In this document: one piece after another, positions 16,187 through 25,067 of the stretch | Numbering within the stretch: the stretch's first letter is position 1 | Layout: every line of letters starts with the position of its first letter | Assembly: GCA_905480075.1 (NCBI GenBank) | Contig: CAJQOX010000244.1 | Location: 1-35,670, forward strand | Origin: an uncultured Aureispira sp. | GTDB taxonomy: Bacteria > Bacteroidota > Bacteroidia > Chitinophagales > Saprospiraceae | Reading direction: 5' to 3' | DNA: 35,670 nt | Translations under genes and position numbers: made by a program | Notes under the pieces: generated by a model | Databases searched by the model: none | What the model was told of the DNA's origin: nothing | The model's input: the letters and a program-made list of their open reading frames with translations, nothing else

Positions 16187-16942
16187 ATGAAAAGGACCTT
16201 TGCCTCTTTAGCAATTTTGTTTATTTCCCTATGTAGTCTTGCACAATCCGAGGATTTTCAGCAGGCCATGAATACGGGGGAAGAGGCACTCTCTGCCCGT
16301 CAATACGGGCAGGCAATACAATATTTCAGCCTTGCAGTAAAATTAATGCCCGAAAGTCGTGAAGCCTCTTTGAAACAAATGCAATCTGCGATCCTAAAAC
16401 GTGATTTGTCTGTTTTTAAGAGTTCTATTTTGAAATTGGAATCACTGAATCATCCTTTGTCCCTCAATGTTTATATTACCTATTCTCAATTGGCAAAAAA
16501 ACAGCGTATCTATAATGATGGACTTAAAATGTTAGAAAAGGCAGAAGAAAAGCATAATAAGCAAAAAACTATTTTTTTGCACCGTGCAGCTATCTTCCTG
16601 AAATTAAATAATAAGGCGGAAGCAATTAAATCTTTGAATGAAGCTTTGACTCTTTATCCGGGAAGTTTGGATGTCATCCATAAACTGGCAAATATATATA
16701 TCACCATCAACAGCCTCAAAAGCATATCGTATTTTAAAAAATTACTCGGGGAAGAATTCTATAAAGATGCCGCCCTTACTTCCCTTGCCCTCTTATATAC
16801 CAACCTTTATGAAGAGAATCCGGAAAACAATAAATCCGATTTGATGCAGGCGCTCAGCTATTACAATCAATATATCCAAAGACATCCGAAGGATCAGGAA
16901 ACCCGGGCAATAATTGAAAATATCAGAATTATTCTTGAATAG
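16187..16942 (+). CDS. Exported TPR-repeat protein
   Basis: A 251-residue protein with a signal peptide (residues 1-20, cleavage after CSLAQ), so it works in the periplasm or at the outer membrane. The rest is a row of tetratricopeptide repeats: ALSARQYGQAIQYFSLAVKLMPE (about 34-56), SLNVYITYSQLAKKQRIYNDGLKMLEKAEE, TIFLHRAAIFLKLNNKAEAIKSLNEALTLYPG, VIHKLANIYITINSLKSISYFKKLL, and a last pair ending in ALSYYNQYIQRHPKDQET. Such proteins scaffold envelope complexes. No enzymatic motif is present. It is monocistronic: divergent from the lipoprotein gene and convergent with rocD, with a strong hairpin between. Confidence 0.85.
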   Translation: MKRTFASLAILFISLCSLAQSEDFQQAMNTGEEALSARQYGQAIQYFSLAVKLMPESREASLKQMQSAILKRDLSVFKSSILKLESLNHPLSLNVYITYSQLAKKQRIYNDGLKMLEKAEEKHNKQKTIFLHRAAIFLKLNNKAEAIKSLNEALTLYPGSLDVIHKLANIYITINSLKSISYFKKLLGEEFYKDAALTSLALLYTNLYEENPENNKSDLMQALSYYNQYIQRHPKDQETRAIIENIRIILE

Positions 16943-16977
16943 AAAGAGCTAAAAAAGACACTTTTGAAGCCTTGAAA

Positions 16978-17003
16978 ACAGCAGCTGATTTAACAGCTGC
17001 TGT
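16978..17003. terminator. Strong hairpin between convergent genes (no T-run)
   Basis: ACAGCAGCTG (16978-16987) and CAGCTGCTGT (16994-17003) form a perfect ten-pair stem with an ATTTAA loop. It lies between the ends of the TPR gene and rocD. There is no T-run on either side, so it may act as a weak or factor-assisted terminator, or protect the 3' ends of mRNAs. Confidence 0.55.
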
Positions 17004-17049
17004 AGGCTATTTAGCATAAGGGTCTCCTGAAGAAATTCCCTTCCGTGAT

Positions 17050-18303
17050 TTATTTCTTATTAAAGTTCAATATTGTGTTTTCAATGATCGAACAACATTC
17101 ATTTAACTGCTGCTGATTCATAACCAAGGGAGGGGCAAACCTTATTATGTTACCATGTGTTGGTTTTGCCAGCAGGCCGTTTTTTGCCAGGGCTTTACAA
17201 ATATCCATAGCCGTAGATGATTCAGGCGTGTCATTTATTAAAATGGCATTCAGCAATCCTTTTCCTCTCACTTTGGAAACCAAATCAGATTTTTCTACCA
17301 ATACATTCATGCGCTCACGGAAAAGCAAACCCAAATTATAGGCATTGTCAGCCAATTGTTCTTCGCGAACAATTTTTAATGCTTTCATTGCTACAGCACA
17401 AGCCATTGGGTTTCCGCCATAGGTAGAACCATGCTGACCGGGTTTTATGACATCCATAATCTCATTATTTGCCATAACGGCAGCAACAGGATACATACCT
17501 CCGGAAAGCGCCTTGCCCAAAATAAGAATGTCAGGTTTTACATTGTCGTAGTCAAGGGCCAACATTTTGCCGGTCCGTGCAATTCCTGTCTGAATTTCAT
17601 CTCCTATAAACAAAACATTGTGCTGTCGACATAAGTCATAAGCTTTGGAAAGAAATCCGTCGTCAGGAACATTGACTCCTGCCTCTCCCTGAATAGGTTC
17701 TACCAAAAAACCTGCAATGTTTTCCGAATCTGCATTCAATGCCTCTCTTAATGCGTCGATATTGTTGTACGGGATAGAGACGAATCCTGGTGTATAAGGG
17801 CCAAAACTACCTCTTGCATCCGGGTCGGAAGAAAAAGATATAATGGTCACCGTTCTTCCGTGAAAGTTTTCGCCGCAGACAATTATTTTTGCCTGATCTT
17901 TTGAGACACCCTTTTTTTCATAGGCCCATTTGCGGCAAATTTTGATAGCTGTTTCAACTCCTTCAGCACCTGTATTCATAGGAAGGACTTTATCAAATCC
18001 AAAATATTGAGAAACGAATTTCTCGTAAACACCTAATTGGTCGTTATAAAATGCCCTGGAGGTCAGGTTCAGAGTAGCTGCCTGTTTGTTGATCGCCTCT
18101 ACTAATCCTGGATGACAATGCCCTTGATTTACAGCTGAATAAGCAGAAAGAAAGTCGAAGTACCTTTTGCCTTCAACATCCCATACATAAACACCTTCTC
18201 CCTTTGCCAAAACCACTTCAAGGGGGTGGTAATTGTGGGCACCATACTTGTTTTCCAGTTCCATTAACTCTGCAGAACTCAGCTTTTTTGTCGTTGTTTC
18301 CAT
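17050..18303 (-). CDS. rocD: Ornithine aminotransferase
   Basis: A 417-residue PLP enzyme that converts ornithine and 2-oxoglutarate to glutamate semialdehyde and glutamate, linking arginine breakdown to proline and glutamate. It is a class III aminotransferase: NTGAEGVETAIK (110-121) binds cofactor phosphate, GDEIQTG holds Asp235 that pairs with the pyridine nitrogen, and the PLP lysine is Lys264 in LGKALSGG. The N-terminal AHNYHPLEVVL and 'FLSAYSAVNQGHCHP' are hallmark ornithine aminotransferase sequences and separate it from acetylornithine aminotransferase. Length is normal. It is cytosolic. It is a single gene; no other arginine or proline genes are near. Confidence 0.96.
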   Translation of the reverse strand: METTTKKLSSAELMELENKYGAHNYHPLEVVLAKGEGVYVWDVEGKRYFDFLSAYSAVNQGHCHPGLVEAINKQAATLNLTSRAFYNDQLGVYEKFVSQYFGFDKVLPMNTGAEGVETAIKICRKWAYEKKGVSKDQAKIIVCGENFHGRTVTIISFSSDPDARGSFGPYTPGFVSIPYNNIDALREALNADSENIAGFLVEPIQGEAGVNVPDDGFLSKAYDLCRQHNVLFIGDEIQTGIARTGKMLALDYDNVKPDILILGKALSGGMYPVAAVMANNEIMDVIKPGQHGSTYGGNPMACAVAMKALKIVREEQLADNAYNLGLLFRERMNVLVEKSDLVSKVRGKGLLNAILINDTPESSTAMDICKALAKNGLLAKPTHGNIIRFAPPLVMNQQQLNECCSIIENTILNFNKK

Positions 18304-18491
18304 TTTTTTTATTTTTAATCAGGTCTTTTAATAAGAAATATTGAAATTTTTGCCTTCCTGAGCATCTTATCTGTAAATTTACAGGATGGATTACTTGAAA
18401 AATCAATCCATTATTGTAATTTATTGAAAATTAATACTTTAGATTGTTTTCCATAGATAGTTAATCTTTTGAAGTACAAAAATAATAAAAA

Positions 18492-19712
18492 TTGAGACTA
18501 TATCGTAATTTAGTAGCAGCGTCTATTGATGCTTTGCAAAAAATATTCTCTGAGAACAGACTGGCCGATCAGGTTGTTCAGTCGCTCTTACGTTCCAATA
18601 AAAAATGGGGATCTAAAGACAGGCGTTTCCTCGCGGCGACTGTTTATGATACTGTTCGTTGGTATCGTTTGTATTATGAAGTCTATGGTAAAAAACCCGT
18701 CTCTAAAAGTGAATGGTGGCATGTTTTAGGAATTATGTGGCTTACTCAGGATAATGAATTGCCACAATGGGAAGAGTTTTCAGCTTTGGATTCGCAGGAA
18801 ATCAAAAAGAAATTTACCGAACTTTCCATGATCAGGAAAATAAAGGCATCTATCCCTGATTGGCTCGATGATGTAGGATTTTTGGAATTGGGAGATAAAT
18901 GGAAGGATGTTTTAACTGCTTCTAATCTTCCTGCACAATTGGTGCTTCGTGCAAATACCCTGAAAACCACACGGATGGGATTTGTGAATGAACTGAAAAG
19001 TAAAGGCATCCTTACTGAGTTGATGGATATCCCGGCAGGTGTTTTAGTGCCTGTCCGCAGAAAATTGACCAATATGCCTTCCTATGAACGTGGTTACTTT
19101 GAAATTCAGGATGCGTCATCTCAACAAGTCGCTCCCTTTCTGGACGTAAAAAAAGGGATGTATGTGGTGGATGCCTGTGCCGGGGCAGGAGGTAAAAGCC
19201 TGCATATAGCTGCACTGATGGAAGATAAAGGAAGGATTCTGTCGCTCGACGTGGAAAGTGAAAAGCTGTTTCAACTTCAAAAACGGGCTAAAAGAGCAGC
19301 GGTCAGTATTCTGAAAACACAGGTAATTAAAAGCAAAAAAAGTATCTTGCAATTACATAACTTAGCCGACAGGTTATTATTGGATGTCCCTTGTTCGGGA
19401 CTTGGTACCCTCAGGCGCAGCCCGCATATCAAGTGGAGATTTAATCCAAAATTATTGAAGAAAACCCTTGTAAAACAACAACAGATTTTACAGGATTATT
19501 CTCCGATATGCAAGTCGGGGGGTAAAATGGTATATGCAACCTGCAGTGTTTTACCTTCTGAAAATCAACAACAGATTAAAACCTTTCTTTCTTCTCAGGC
19601 AGGTGCTGATTTTAAACTGGTTTCTGAAAAATCTATTCTTCCTCAGGATGAAGGCTTTGATGGGTTTTATATGGCTTTGCTGGAAAAGAAAGAAACACTG
19701 GGCGGCTGGTAA
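18492..19712 (+). CDS. RsmB/NOP-family rRNA m5C methyltransferase (TTG start)
   Basis: A 406-residue SAM-dependent RNA methyltransferase of the NOL1/NOP2/Sun (RsmB/RsmF) family, which makes 5-methylcytosine in rRNA. Residues 1-140 are an N-terminal NusB-like helical region (RNLVAASIDALQKIF, DRRFLAATVYDTVRW). The methyltransferase domain follows: SAM motif I DACAGAGGKS (227-236), motif IV DVPCSGLGTLRR with Cys301 and motif VI YATCSVLPSEN with the catalytic Cys351. The two cysteines are the family's catalyst and release residues. The start is TTG at 18492: an in-frame TAA at 18486-18488 excludes any upstream start and the next ATG would remove conserved sequence. Which rRNA position it modifies cannot be told. 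It is divergent from rocD. Confidence 0.93.
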   Translation: MRLYRNLVAASIDALQKIFSENRLADQVVQSLLRSNKKWGSKDRRFLAATVYDTVRWYRLYYEVYGKKPVSKSEWWHVLGIMWLTQDNELPQWEEFSALDSQEIKKKFTELSMIRKIKASIPDWLDDVGFLELGDKWKDVLTASNLPAQLVLRANTLKTTRMGFVNELKSKGILTELMDIPAGVLVPVRRKLTNMPSYERGYFEIQDASSQQVAPFLDVKKGMYVVDACAGAGGKSLHIAALMEDKGRILSLDVESEKLFQLQKRAKRAAVSILKTQVIKSKKSILQLHNLADRLLLDVPCSGLGTLRRSPHIKWRFNPKLLKKTLVKQQQILQDYSPICKSGGKMVYATCSVLPSENQQQIKTFLSSQAGADFKLVSEKSILPQDEGFDGFYMALLEKKETLGGW

Positions 19713-20054
19713 TTTATTCTTTATTTTCTGAACTCAGATGGGATTTTCAGAAAGTTAAACCTTTGATTTTGTTTCATATGGAATAATTTTTGTCCAGTAA
19801 CCATGAACGGACCTTTATGTAAACTAATTTGACAGATTTGTTCTGAGTAATCAGGACTTTTGTTCTGTCATTACACCGCCCTTCCTTAGAATCGTTTAGT
19901 ACTAATTTATAAATCCCCAATTTAATAGAAAAAAGTTTTTTTAAACCTCCTGTCTTATTTTATCATTGTGCATGTCTAAAGGTATTTTTTTGTAAATTAT
20001 GACTATATTGGGCTTTATTGGAGTAAATACATATTAATTTAACGTCCCCTTATT
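19713..20054. other. 342-base intergenic region, no feature recognised
   Basis: AT-rich sequence between two forward genes. No open frame of note, no clear TAnnTTTG promoter and no strong terminator was found. GACAG near 19831 and CTGTC near 19864 could pair over a long loop, which is weak. It presumably holds the promoter for the lipoprotein gene at 20055. Confidence 0.4.
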
Positions 20055-20972
20055 ATGAAAATGAAATTATTTATAGGTCTGGTCTCTTGTTTTTTTGTCA
20101 TTTTATGGACTGGTTGTGAAAAAGAACCTGATCCTGAAGGCACCTCACTCGAGTATGTTTATGGCGACAATCAGCTCGGATATATTACATTGAATCTTTC
20201 TGATTCACTTGTTGTAAGGGTGTTGGATCAGAATTCAAATCCTTTTCCCGGCCTGGAAATTTCCTTTGCAGTTGACAGTAGTATATATGGAAGTTTGACT
20301 TATGAGGCGGTTACTGCTGACAGTATAGTGCTCACGACGGATAGCCTTGGATATGCCACGGTTATATGGACACTTGGGTCTCATGTTGGTACACAATATG
20401 TTACTGTTACAGCAAATGGACTGACCGGTTCTCCTATAACTTTTTCAGCAAACGGGATTCCGTGGATGCAGGATTCAAGAGATGGACAATATTACAGAAC
20501 TGTTACTATCGGCAGTAAGGTCTGGATGGCAGAAAACCTTAATTATTCAGGTGCTCCTTTTACCTCTTTTTATTATACCGGCAATCCGTCAGAATTATAC
20601 GGCAGGTTATATACCTGGGATGATGCAGCTACTGTTTGTCCTTCCGGTTGGCATCTCCCTACTGAAGCTGAGTTTACAGAATTATCTGCTGAAATTGGTG
20701 GTTCTGAGGTAGGTTCAGCTATTAAATCAATAACCGACTGGAGCCTTGGGGGAGGTAATAATCTGTCTGGATTAAATGTCTACCCTGCTGGGGAGGTGAA
20801 TTCTGTTGACACGTCTTACAGTGGATTTGGAAGTGAAGCAGGATTGTGGAGTACTGAGGTGAATAATGCTACTTCTTCCTGGCGATATCGATTGTTTAGT
20901 GGTTCTGTGGTAATTACTAAAGGCATTGCTGATAATACTGTTGGCTTATCCTGCCGTTGTATTGAAGATTGA
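20055..20972 (+). CDS. Lipoprotein with Ig-like (Big_1) and FISUMP domains
   Basis: A 305-residue surface lipoprotein, lipobox WTGC (Cys21). Residues about 35-135 are an invasin-type Ig-like domain: SDSLVVRVLDQNSNPFPGLEISF..., then TDSLGYATVIWTLG and TVTANG, the standard Big_1 pattern. Residues 139-303 are a FISUMP domain (Fibrobacter succinogenes major paralogous domain): DSRDGQYYRTVTIGSKVWMAENLNY, LYTWDDAATVCPSGWHLPT, a GLNVYPAGEV turn and the final GLSCRC. The three conserved cysteines and the 'WHLPTEAEF' segment place it in the wider C-type-lectin/formylglycine-like fold, although FISUMP function is unknown. It probably binds something at the cell surface. Own transcription unit. Confidence 0.9.
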   Translation: MKMKLFIGLVSCFFVILWTGCEKEPDPEGTSLEYVYGDNQLGYITLNLSDSLVVRVLDQNSNPFPGLEISFAVDSSIYGSLTYEAVTADSIVLTTDSLGYATVIWTLGSHVGTQYVTVTANGLTGSPITFSANGIPWMQDSRDGQYYRTVTIGSKVWMAENLNYSGAPFTSFYYTGNPSELYGRLYTWDDAATVCPSGWHLPTEAEFTELSAEIGGSEVGSAIKSITDWSLGGGNNLSGLNVYPAGEVNSVDTSYSGFGSEAGLWSTEVNNATSSWRYRLFSGSVVITKGIADNTVGLSCRCIED

Positions 20973-21083
20973 TCTTTAGCTAAGGATTTATACTCATCAT
21001 CAATTCATTCATAGATTCTGTTTTGCCAAGCAGAATGCTTGAGAAGCAGTCAATGTATTTTTTTGTATTTTATACTTCGATTT

Positions 21084-21614
21084 ATGAAGTTTTTATACTT
21101 TTTAGTTATTCTATTAATGTTTTGTCCTGAGGCTTCTGCTCAGGGGAAATCTGAATCGGCAGATATTATTCTTAAGTCTGCCTTAAAAAAGGCAAATAGA
21201 GAAGGGAAATCTGTATTTGTGATGTTTCATGCTTCCTGGTGCGGGTGGTGTCACAAAATGGATGAGGCGATGAACGATACATCCTGTAACACTTTTTTTG
21301 ACGACAATTATATCATAGTTCATCTCGTCGTAAAAGAACGTGGTGAAAAATCAAAGTTGAATACTCCCGGTGCTGAAAAATATCTCAAAGGGAATAAAGG
21401 GGATAAATCAGGCCTTCCTTATTGGCTGATTCTGGATAAATCCGGAAAAGTTTTGGCCAATGCACATGCACAAACGGATAAAGAATCGAACCTGGGTTGT
21501 CCGGCTACTGATGAAGAAGTTGACTATTTTGTAGGGAAGCTAAAACAAACATCTTCATTGACTGATGATGAACTTGACATTATTGCTATTCGATTTCGCA
21601 AAAACAATTTCTGA
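21084..21614 (+). CDS. Exported thioredoxin-fold protein (CGWC)
   Basis: A 176-residue exported thioredoxin-like protein. A signal peptide (residues 1-20, ending ASAQ) is followed by ALKKANREGKSVFVMFHASWCGWCHKMDEAM with the CxxC pair Cys53 and Cys56 in WCGWCHK, typical of the thioredoxin_7/DUF255-type fold that also occurs in Bacteroidota periplasmic reductases. GLPYWLILDKSGKV carries the cis-proline that follows in the fold. It probably keeps disulfides of envelope proteins reduced or rearranges them. I chose ATG 21084, since the longer start at 21039 adds 15 residues that spoil the signal peptide. A short TCTCT/AGAGA hairpin near 21636-21650 may end it before the convergent GT87 gene. Confidence 0.86.
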   Translation: MKFLYFLVILLMFCPEASAQGKSESADIILKSALKKANREGKSVFVMFHASWCGWCHKMDEAMNDTSCNTFFDDNYIIVHLVVKERGEKSKLNTPGAEKYLKGNKGDKSGLPYWLILDKSGKVLANAHAQTDKESNLGCPATDEEVDYFVGKLKQTSSLTDDELDIIAIRFRKNNF

Positions 21615-21670
21615 TTTTTCCTTACAGGAAAGGAGTCTCTTTAACAGAGAAGAAGCAAGCAGTTATAAAC

Positions 21671-22837
21671 TCAACCTTTCTGTCTGACAAGCCGTAAATA
21701 AAATGCTGTAATAGTAATTGCTACACTCCCGAAAACATAAATGGAGTGCTTCAGCAATAGCTTATGCATTTCTGCACCCACTACATCATGTATATCTATT
21801 CCGCTAAGGACACATCCCAAAACAAAAAGGAATTTTACCGGCAGGTTGAGTTTATCAAAATGAAACATCAGATAAACAATCAAAGGAAGAGTAAAAAGAT
21901 AGGCATTTTGGCTACTGAAAGCCAACAGGGGAATCCAGGAACACAGCAAGGCAAATTCAGAAGTAAATGAAAAAGGGATAAATTCCCCTTTTTTCATAAA
22001 TTTCAGAAAACCAAGCGCCATTATTCCAAGTACTAGGAGTTGATAGAATTTTTGTGAAAAAGGACTAGTCAATAAATACTGAAGGGGAGTATATCGTGCA
22101 AGCACCGAAAAAATGGTATGATTCGCGTCAGCCATTAAATCCTGTTTTCCCGACATCTCAATCATTAATTCGTTAATCCATCCATCGTACAATCCTGTAA
22201 ATTGTTCCCATGATGGATAAAAGACAAAGGGAAGGAAACCAATAAGCAATGACCATAATAAAGTATAAAAAATGGAACTGAAACGTTTTTTAAAAAATAA
22301 ATAAGGCAAAAATATCAATCCGAAGGGTTTAATGAAAAGACTGATTCCCAGTATAGCCCCCACAAACTTCTGCCGGTCTTCCAAATAAGCTTTGATCATT
22401 AGAACATATAATGCCAATAATAAAAGATTCACCTGACCAAGGTGCCAATCAAGGTGTATGTGCGGGATTACACTAAGAACAGAACATATCAGAATTATAT
22501 TGATGGATTTATTATTTTTTTTTGCCCAGGACAACGCTGCCATAGCATCCAAAGCCCATAGTAGCAAGGCTGTCAGAAACAGCCAATATATCCATTTTGA
22601 GAGCCCGAAACCCAGGCAGACGAAGGGAATAAAATACAAAGCCGCAGGAGGGGCATATTTGTACACAAAGTGACCGTCACCTTCCACCCTGTAGATGGCC
22701 GATCCCTCAATCATTCGTTCTGCTGTACGGAAATAAACCTCAAAGTCAACTAAATCAAATCGTAGATTGATGAAGTCGCCTGTCAGACTGATAAGGCTGA
22801 ATATAATTACAGAAAGTGCCCATAGATATCTATTCAT
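21671..22837 (-). CDS. GT87-type (DUF2029) membrane glycosyltransferase
   Basis: A 388-residue polytopic membrane protein with about ten helices. The N-terminal outer loop has D31 in 'LVDFEVYF' followed by 'MIEGSAIYR' and 'HFVYKYAPPAALYFIP', the hallmark start of glycosyltransferase family 87 (PimE-type, GT-C fold). Members use a polyprenyl-phosphate sugar and the loop aspartate as catalyst. 'GQVNLLLLALY' near 135-145 is another family feature. The acceptor is unknown; envelope glycolipid or polysaccharide is the likely class. It starts 41 bases after the aminotransferase gene (22879-24120) on the same strand, so it is probably the last gene of that operon, although the functions are unrelated. 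Confidence 0.85.
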   Translation of the reverse strand: MNRYLWALSVIIFSLISLTGDFINLRFDLVDFEVYFRTAERMIEGSAIYRVEGDGHFVYKYAPPAALYFIPFVCLGFGLSKWIYWLFLTALLLWALDAMAALSWAKKNNKSINIILICSVLSVIPHIHLDWHLGQVNLLLLALYVLMIKAYLEDRQKFVGAILGISLFIKPFGLIFLPYLFFKKRFSSIFYTLLWSLLIGFLPFVFYPSWEQFTGLYDGWINELMIEMSGKQDLMADANHTIFSVLARYTPLQYLLTSPFSQKFYQLLVLGIMALGFLKFMKKGEFIPFSFTSEFALLCSWIPLLAFSSQNAYLFTLPLIVYLMFHFDKLNLPVKFLFVLGCVLSGIDIHDVVGAEMHKLLLKHSIYVFGSVAITITAFYLRLVRQKG

Positions 22838-22878
22838 GATACCAAATTGTATTTTCTTTTAGCTAATCCCGCCACCTT

Positions 22879-24120
22879 TTAATCCTCTGAAGTATTAGTT
22901 AGTAAACTGTCGTTTTTTTTAGTGTCGAATCCAAGTGCATCCACCGCCTTCTTAATCCTGTGAATAGCTTCTGTCAATTGTTCTTCAGAGGTAGAGTAGG
23001 CAATTCTTACACACTCATTTGCCCCAAAGGCAGACCCTGCAACAATAGCAACGTGCGCATTATATAAGATATATTCACAGAAATCAATGGAATTATTAAT
23101 GGTTTTTCCCTCAAAGGATTTCCCATATAAATCACTGATATCCGGAAAAACATAAAAGGCACCTTCAGGATAATTTACCTTAAAGCCATTAATTTCTTTT
23201 AGTAAATTTATTACAAGGTCTCTTCGTTTTCGGAATGCAGCATTCATTTTGTTGGTAGGCGTCATATCACTCAGCAGCGCATCGGCTGCAGCTTTCTGAC
23301 CGAAGGCATTTGCTCCTGAAGTGAATTGCCCCTGCATCTTCGAACAAGCTTTTGCTACCCATAAAGGGGCGGCCATATATCCCAGTCTCCACCCGGTCAT
23401 AGAAAAACCTTTGGAAAATCCGTTGATGATGATACAGCGGTCTGCAATAGATTCAAAACTTGCAATGCTGAAATGCCCTTCAGAGGAAAAGTTGATGTAC
23501 TCGTAAATTTCATCCGCAGCAATAAGGATTTCAGGATGCTTCTCCAGTACTTTTACCAATGGCTCAAAGTCTGATTTTGTATACACTGTCCCTGTAGGGT
23601 TGCATGGAGAAGAAAACAGCACCATTCTGGTTTTTTCAGTGATAGCATTTTCCAGTTGTTTTGCTGTAATTTTGAAGTCATTTTCTATGGTAGCGTTCAC
23701 AAAAACAGTTTTTGCACCGCTCAAACGAATAATTTCTTTGTATGAAACCCAGTAGGGGGCAAAAATTATTACTTCGTCCCCTTCGTTCAATAAGGACAAA
23801 GACAGGTTTGCAATACTTTGTTTTGCCCCGTTAGATACCACAATCTGATTGCTGTTGAAGTTCAGGTGATTGTCTCTTTTAAGTTTTGTAACTATTGAGT
23901 TCCTCAGTTCAACCAAGCCAGGTACAGGCGTGTATTTTGTATACCCTTCCTGAAGCGCTTTTGATGCTGCTTCCTTAATATGATTCGGGGTGTCAAAATC
24001 TGGTTCGCCCAAACTGAGATTGATTACCTTATGCCCCTGACTTTTTAGTTCACGGGCCAGTTCAGACATTTTGATAGTGGCAGATTCTGCCATGTTTTTT
24101 AAGCGGTCAGAAACATACAT
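22879..24120 (-). CDS. Aspartate-type PLP aminotransferase (class I)
   Basis: A 413-residue cytosolic aminotransferase of fold type I, class I/II, most like the Bacteroidota/thermophile aspartate aminotransferase (Ib) group. LSLGEPDFDTP (36-46) and GYTKYTP near 59-65 are the usual N-terminal landmarks. NPTG at 174-177 supplies the Asn that binds PLP O3', Asp203 (AADEIYEY) pairs with the pyridine nitrogen, and Lys237 (GFSKGFSMTGWR) forms the Schiff base, with Arg245 in the same motif. A C-terminal Arg in 'CVRIAYST' should bind the substrate alpha-carboxylate. The exact substrate (aspartate or another amino acid) is not certain. Located 46 bases after mazG and 41 before the GT87 gene, so the three are likely an operon. 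Confidence 0.93.
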   Translation of the reverse strand: MYVSDRLKNMAESATIKMSELARELKSQGHKVINLSLGEPDFDTPNHIKEAASKALQEGYTKYTPVPGLVELRNSIVTKLKRDNHLNFNSNQIVVSNGAKQSIANLSLSLLNEGDEVIIFAPYWVSYKEIIRLSGAKTVFVNATIENDFKITAKQLENAITEKTRMVLFSSPCNPTGTVYTKSDFEPLVKVLEKHPEILIAADEIYEYINFSSEGHFSIASFESIADRCIIINGFSKGFSMTGWRLGYMAAPLWVAKACSKMQGQFTSGANAFGQKAAADALLSDMTPTNKMNAAFRKRRDLVINLLKEINGFKVNYPEGAFYVFPDISDLYGKSFEGKTINNSIDFCEYILYNAHVAIVAGSAFGANECVRIAYSTSEEQLTEAIHRIKKAVDALGFDTKKNDSLLTNTSED

Positions 24121-24166
24121 TGCAGGATTGTTTTTGGTAGTTTAAGTTATTTAATCTGTTATTATT

Positions 24167-24937
24167 TTAGTTTTTTTCCTTTTCCTTTGCCTCGTCCCAT
24201 AGCAAGTCCATTTCATCCAATGCTAAATCTTGCAGATCTTTTTTAGCGTGTTTTTCGATGTATTGAAATCTTCGGATAAATTTTTTGTTTGTTTTTTCAA
24301 GGGCAGCTTCGGGGTCAATTTTCAGGTATCTTGCATAATTGACAAGTGCAAACATGACATCACCGAATTCATCGGCAATTCGTTCTTTACCTTCCCTGTC
24401 ATCAATAGTAAGTTGCAATTCTCCAAGTTCTTCTTCCACTTTATCCCAGACGTCCTCAATTTCTTCCCATTCAAATCCTACCTGTTTTACTTTTTCCTGT
24501 ATTCTGTAAGCTTTTACTATAGCCGGTAAACCCTTGGGTACGCCCTGCAAAATTGACTTTTTTCCTTTTTCTTCTAATTTCAGTAATTCCCAGTTTTTCT
24601 TTACAGTTTCTTCGTCTTCGGCAACAACATCACCATAAATATGAGGGTGGCGATGAATCAGTTTATCACAAACACTATTTAAAACATCTTTTATGTCAAA
24701 GGCATTTTTTTCGCTGGCTATTTTCGAATAAAAAACCATATGTAACATCAGGTCTCCAATTTCTCCTCTGAGTTCCTCCATATTCTTTTCCTGAATAGCG
24801 TCAACCAACTCATAAGTTTCCTCAATTGTCAGAAGACTCAGACTTTCCAGGGTCTGTTTTTTATCCCAGGGGCATTTTTCCCTCAGGTCATCCATGATGT
24901 TCAGTAATCTTTCAAATGCTTTAAGTTTTTCTTTCAT
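24167..24937 (-). CDS. mazG: Nucleoside triphosphate pyrophosphohydrolase MazG
   Basis: A 256-residue cytosolic enzyme that hydrolyses NTPs and dNTPs to monophosphate and pyrophosphate and removes noncanonical nucleotides. It has two MazG domains. The first holds the metal-binding EExxE...ExxD set: Glu39, Glu40, Glu43 and Glu59/Asp62 (EETYE then EIGDL). The opening 'LREKCPWDKKQTLESL' is diagnostic. The second domain repeats the pattern (EEELGEL near 167-173, then DEFGDVMFALVNYARY). Full length for the family. It is the first gene of the probable mazG, aminotransferase, GT87 operon and is followed 46 bases later by the aminotransferase. Confidence 0.95.
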   Translation of the reverse strand: MKEKLKAFERLLNIMDDLREKCPWDKKQTLESLSLLTIEETYELVDAIQEKNMEELRGEIGDLMLHMVFYSKIASEKNAFDIKDVLNSVCDKLIHRHPHIYGDVVAEDEETVKKNWELLKLEEKGKKSILQGVPKGLPAIVKAYRIQEKVKQVGFEWEEIEDVWDKVEEELGELQLTIDDREGKERIADEFGDVMFALVNYARYLKIDPEAALEKTNKKFIRRFQYIEKHAKKDLQDLALDEMDLLWDEAKEKEKN

Positions 24938-25067
24938 TTGTTGCCTTCTTGTATTTAGTAGTAAAGGTAAAAATAATGTTTAGAATGAAGGATTCATCAT
25001 CAGGAATATATTATCAATGAATGGATTTATTAATTTTTAGAATTATTATTTCAGATAAAAAAAACTG

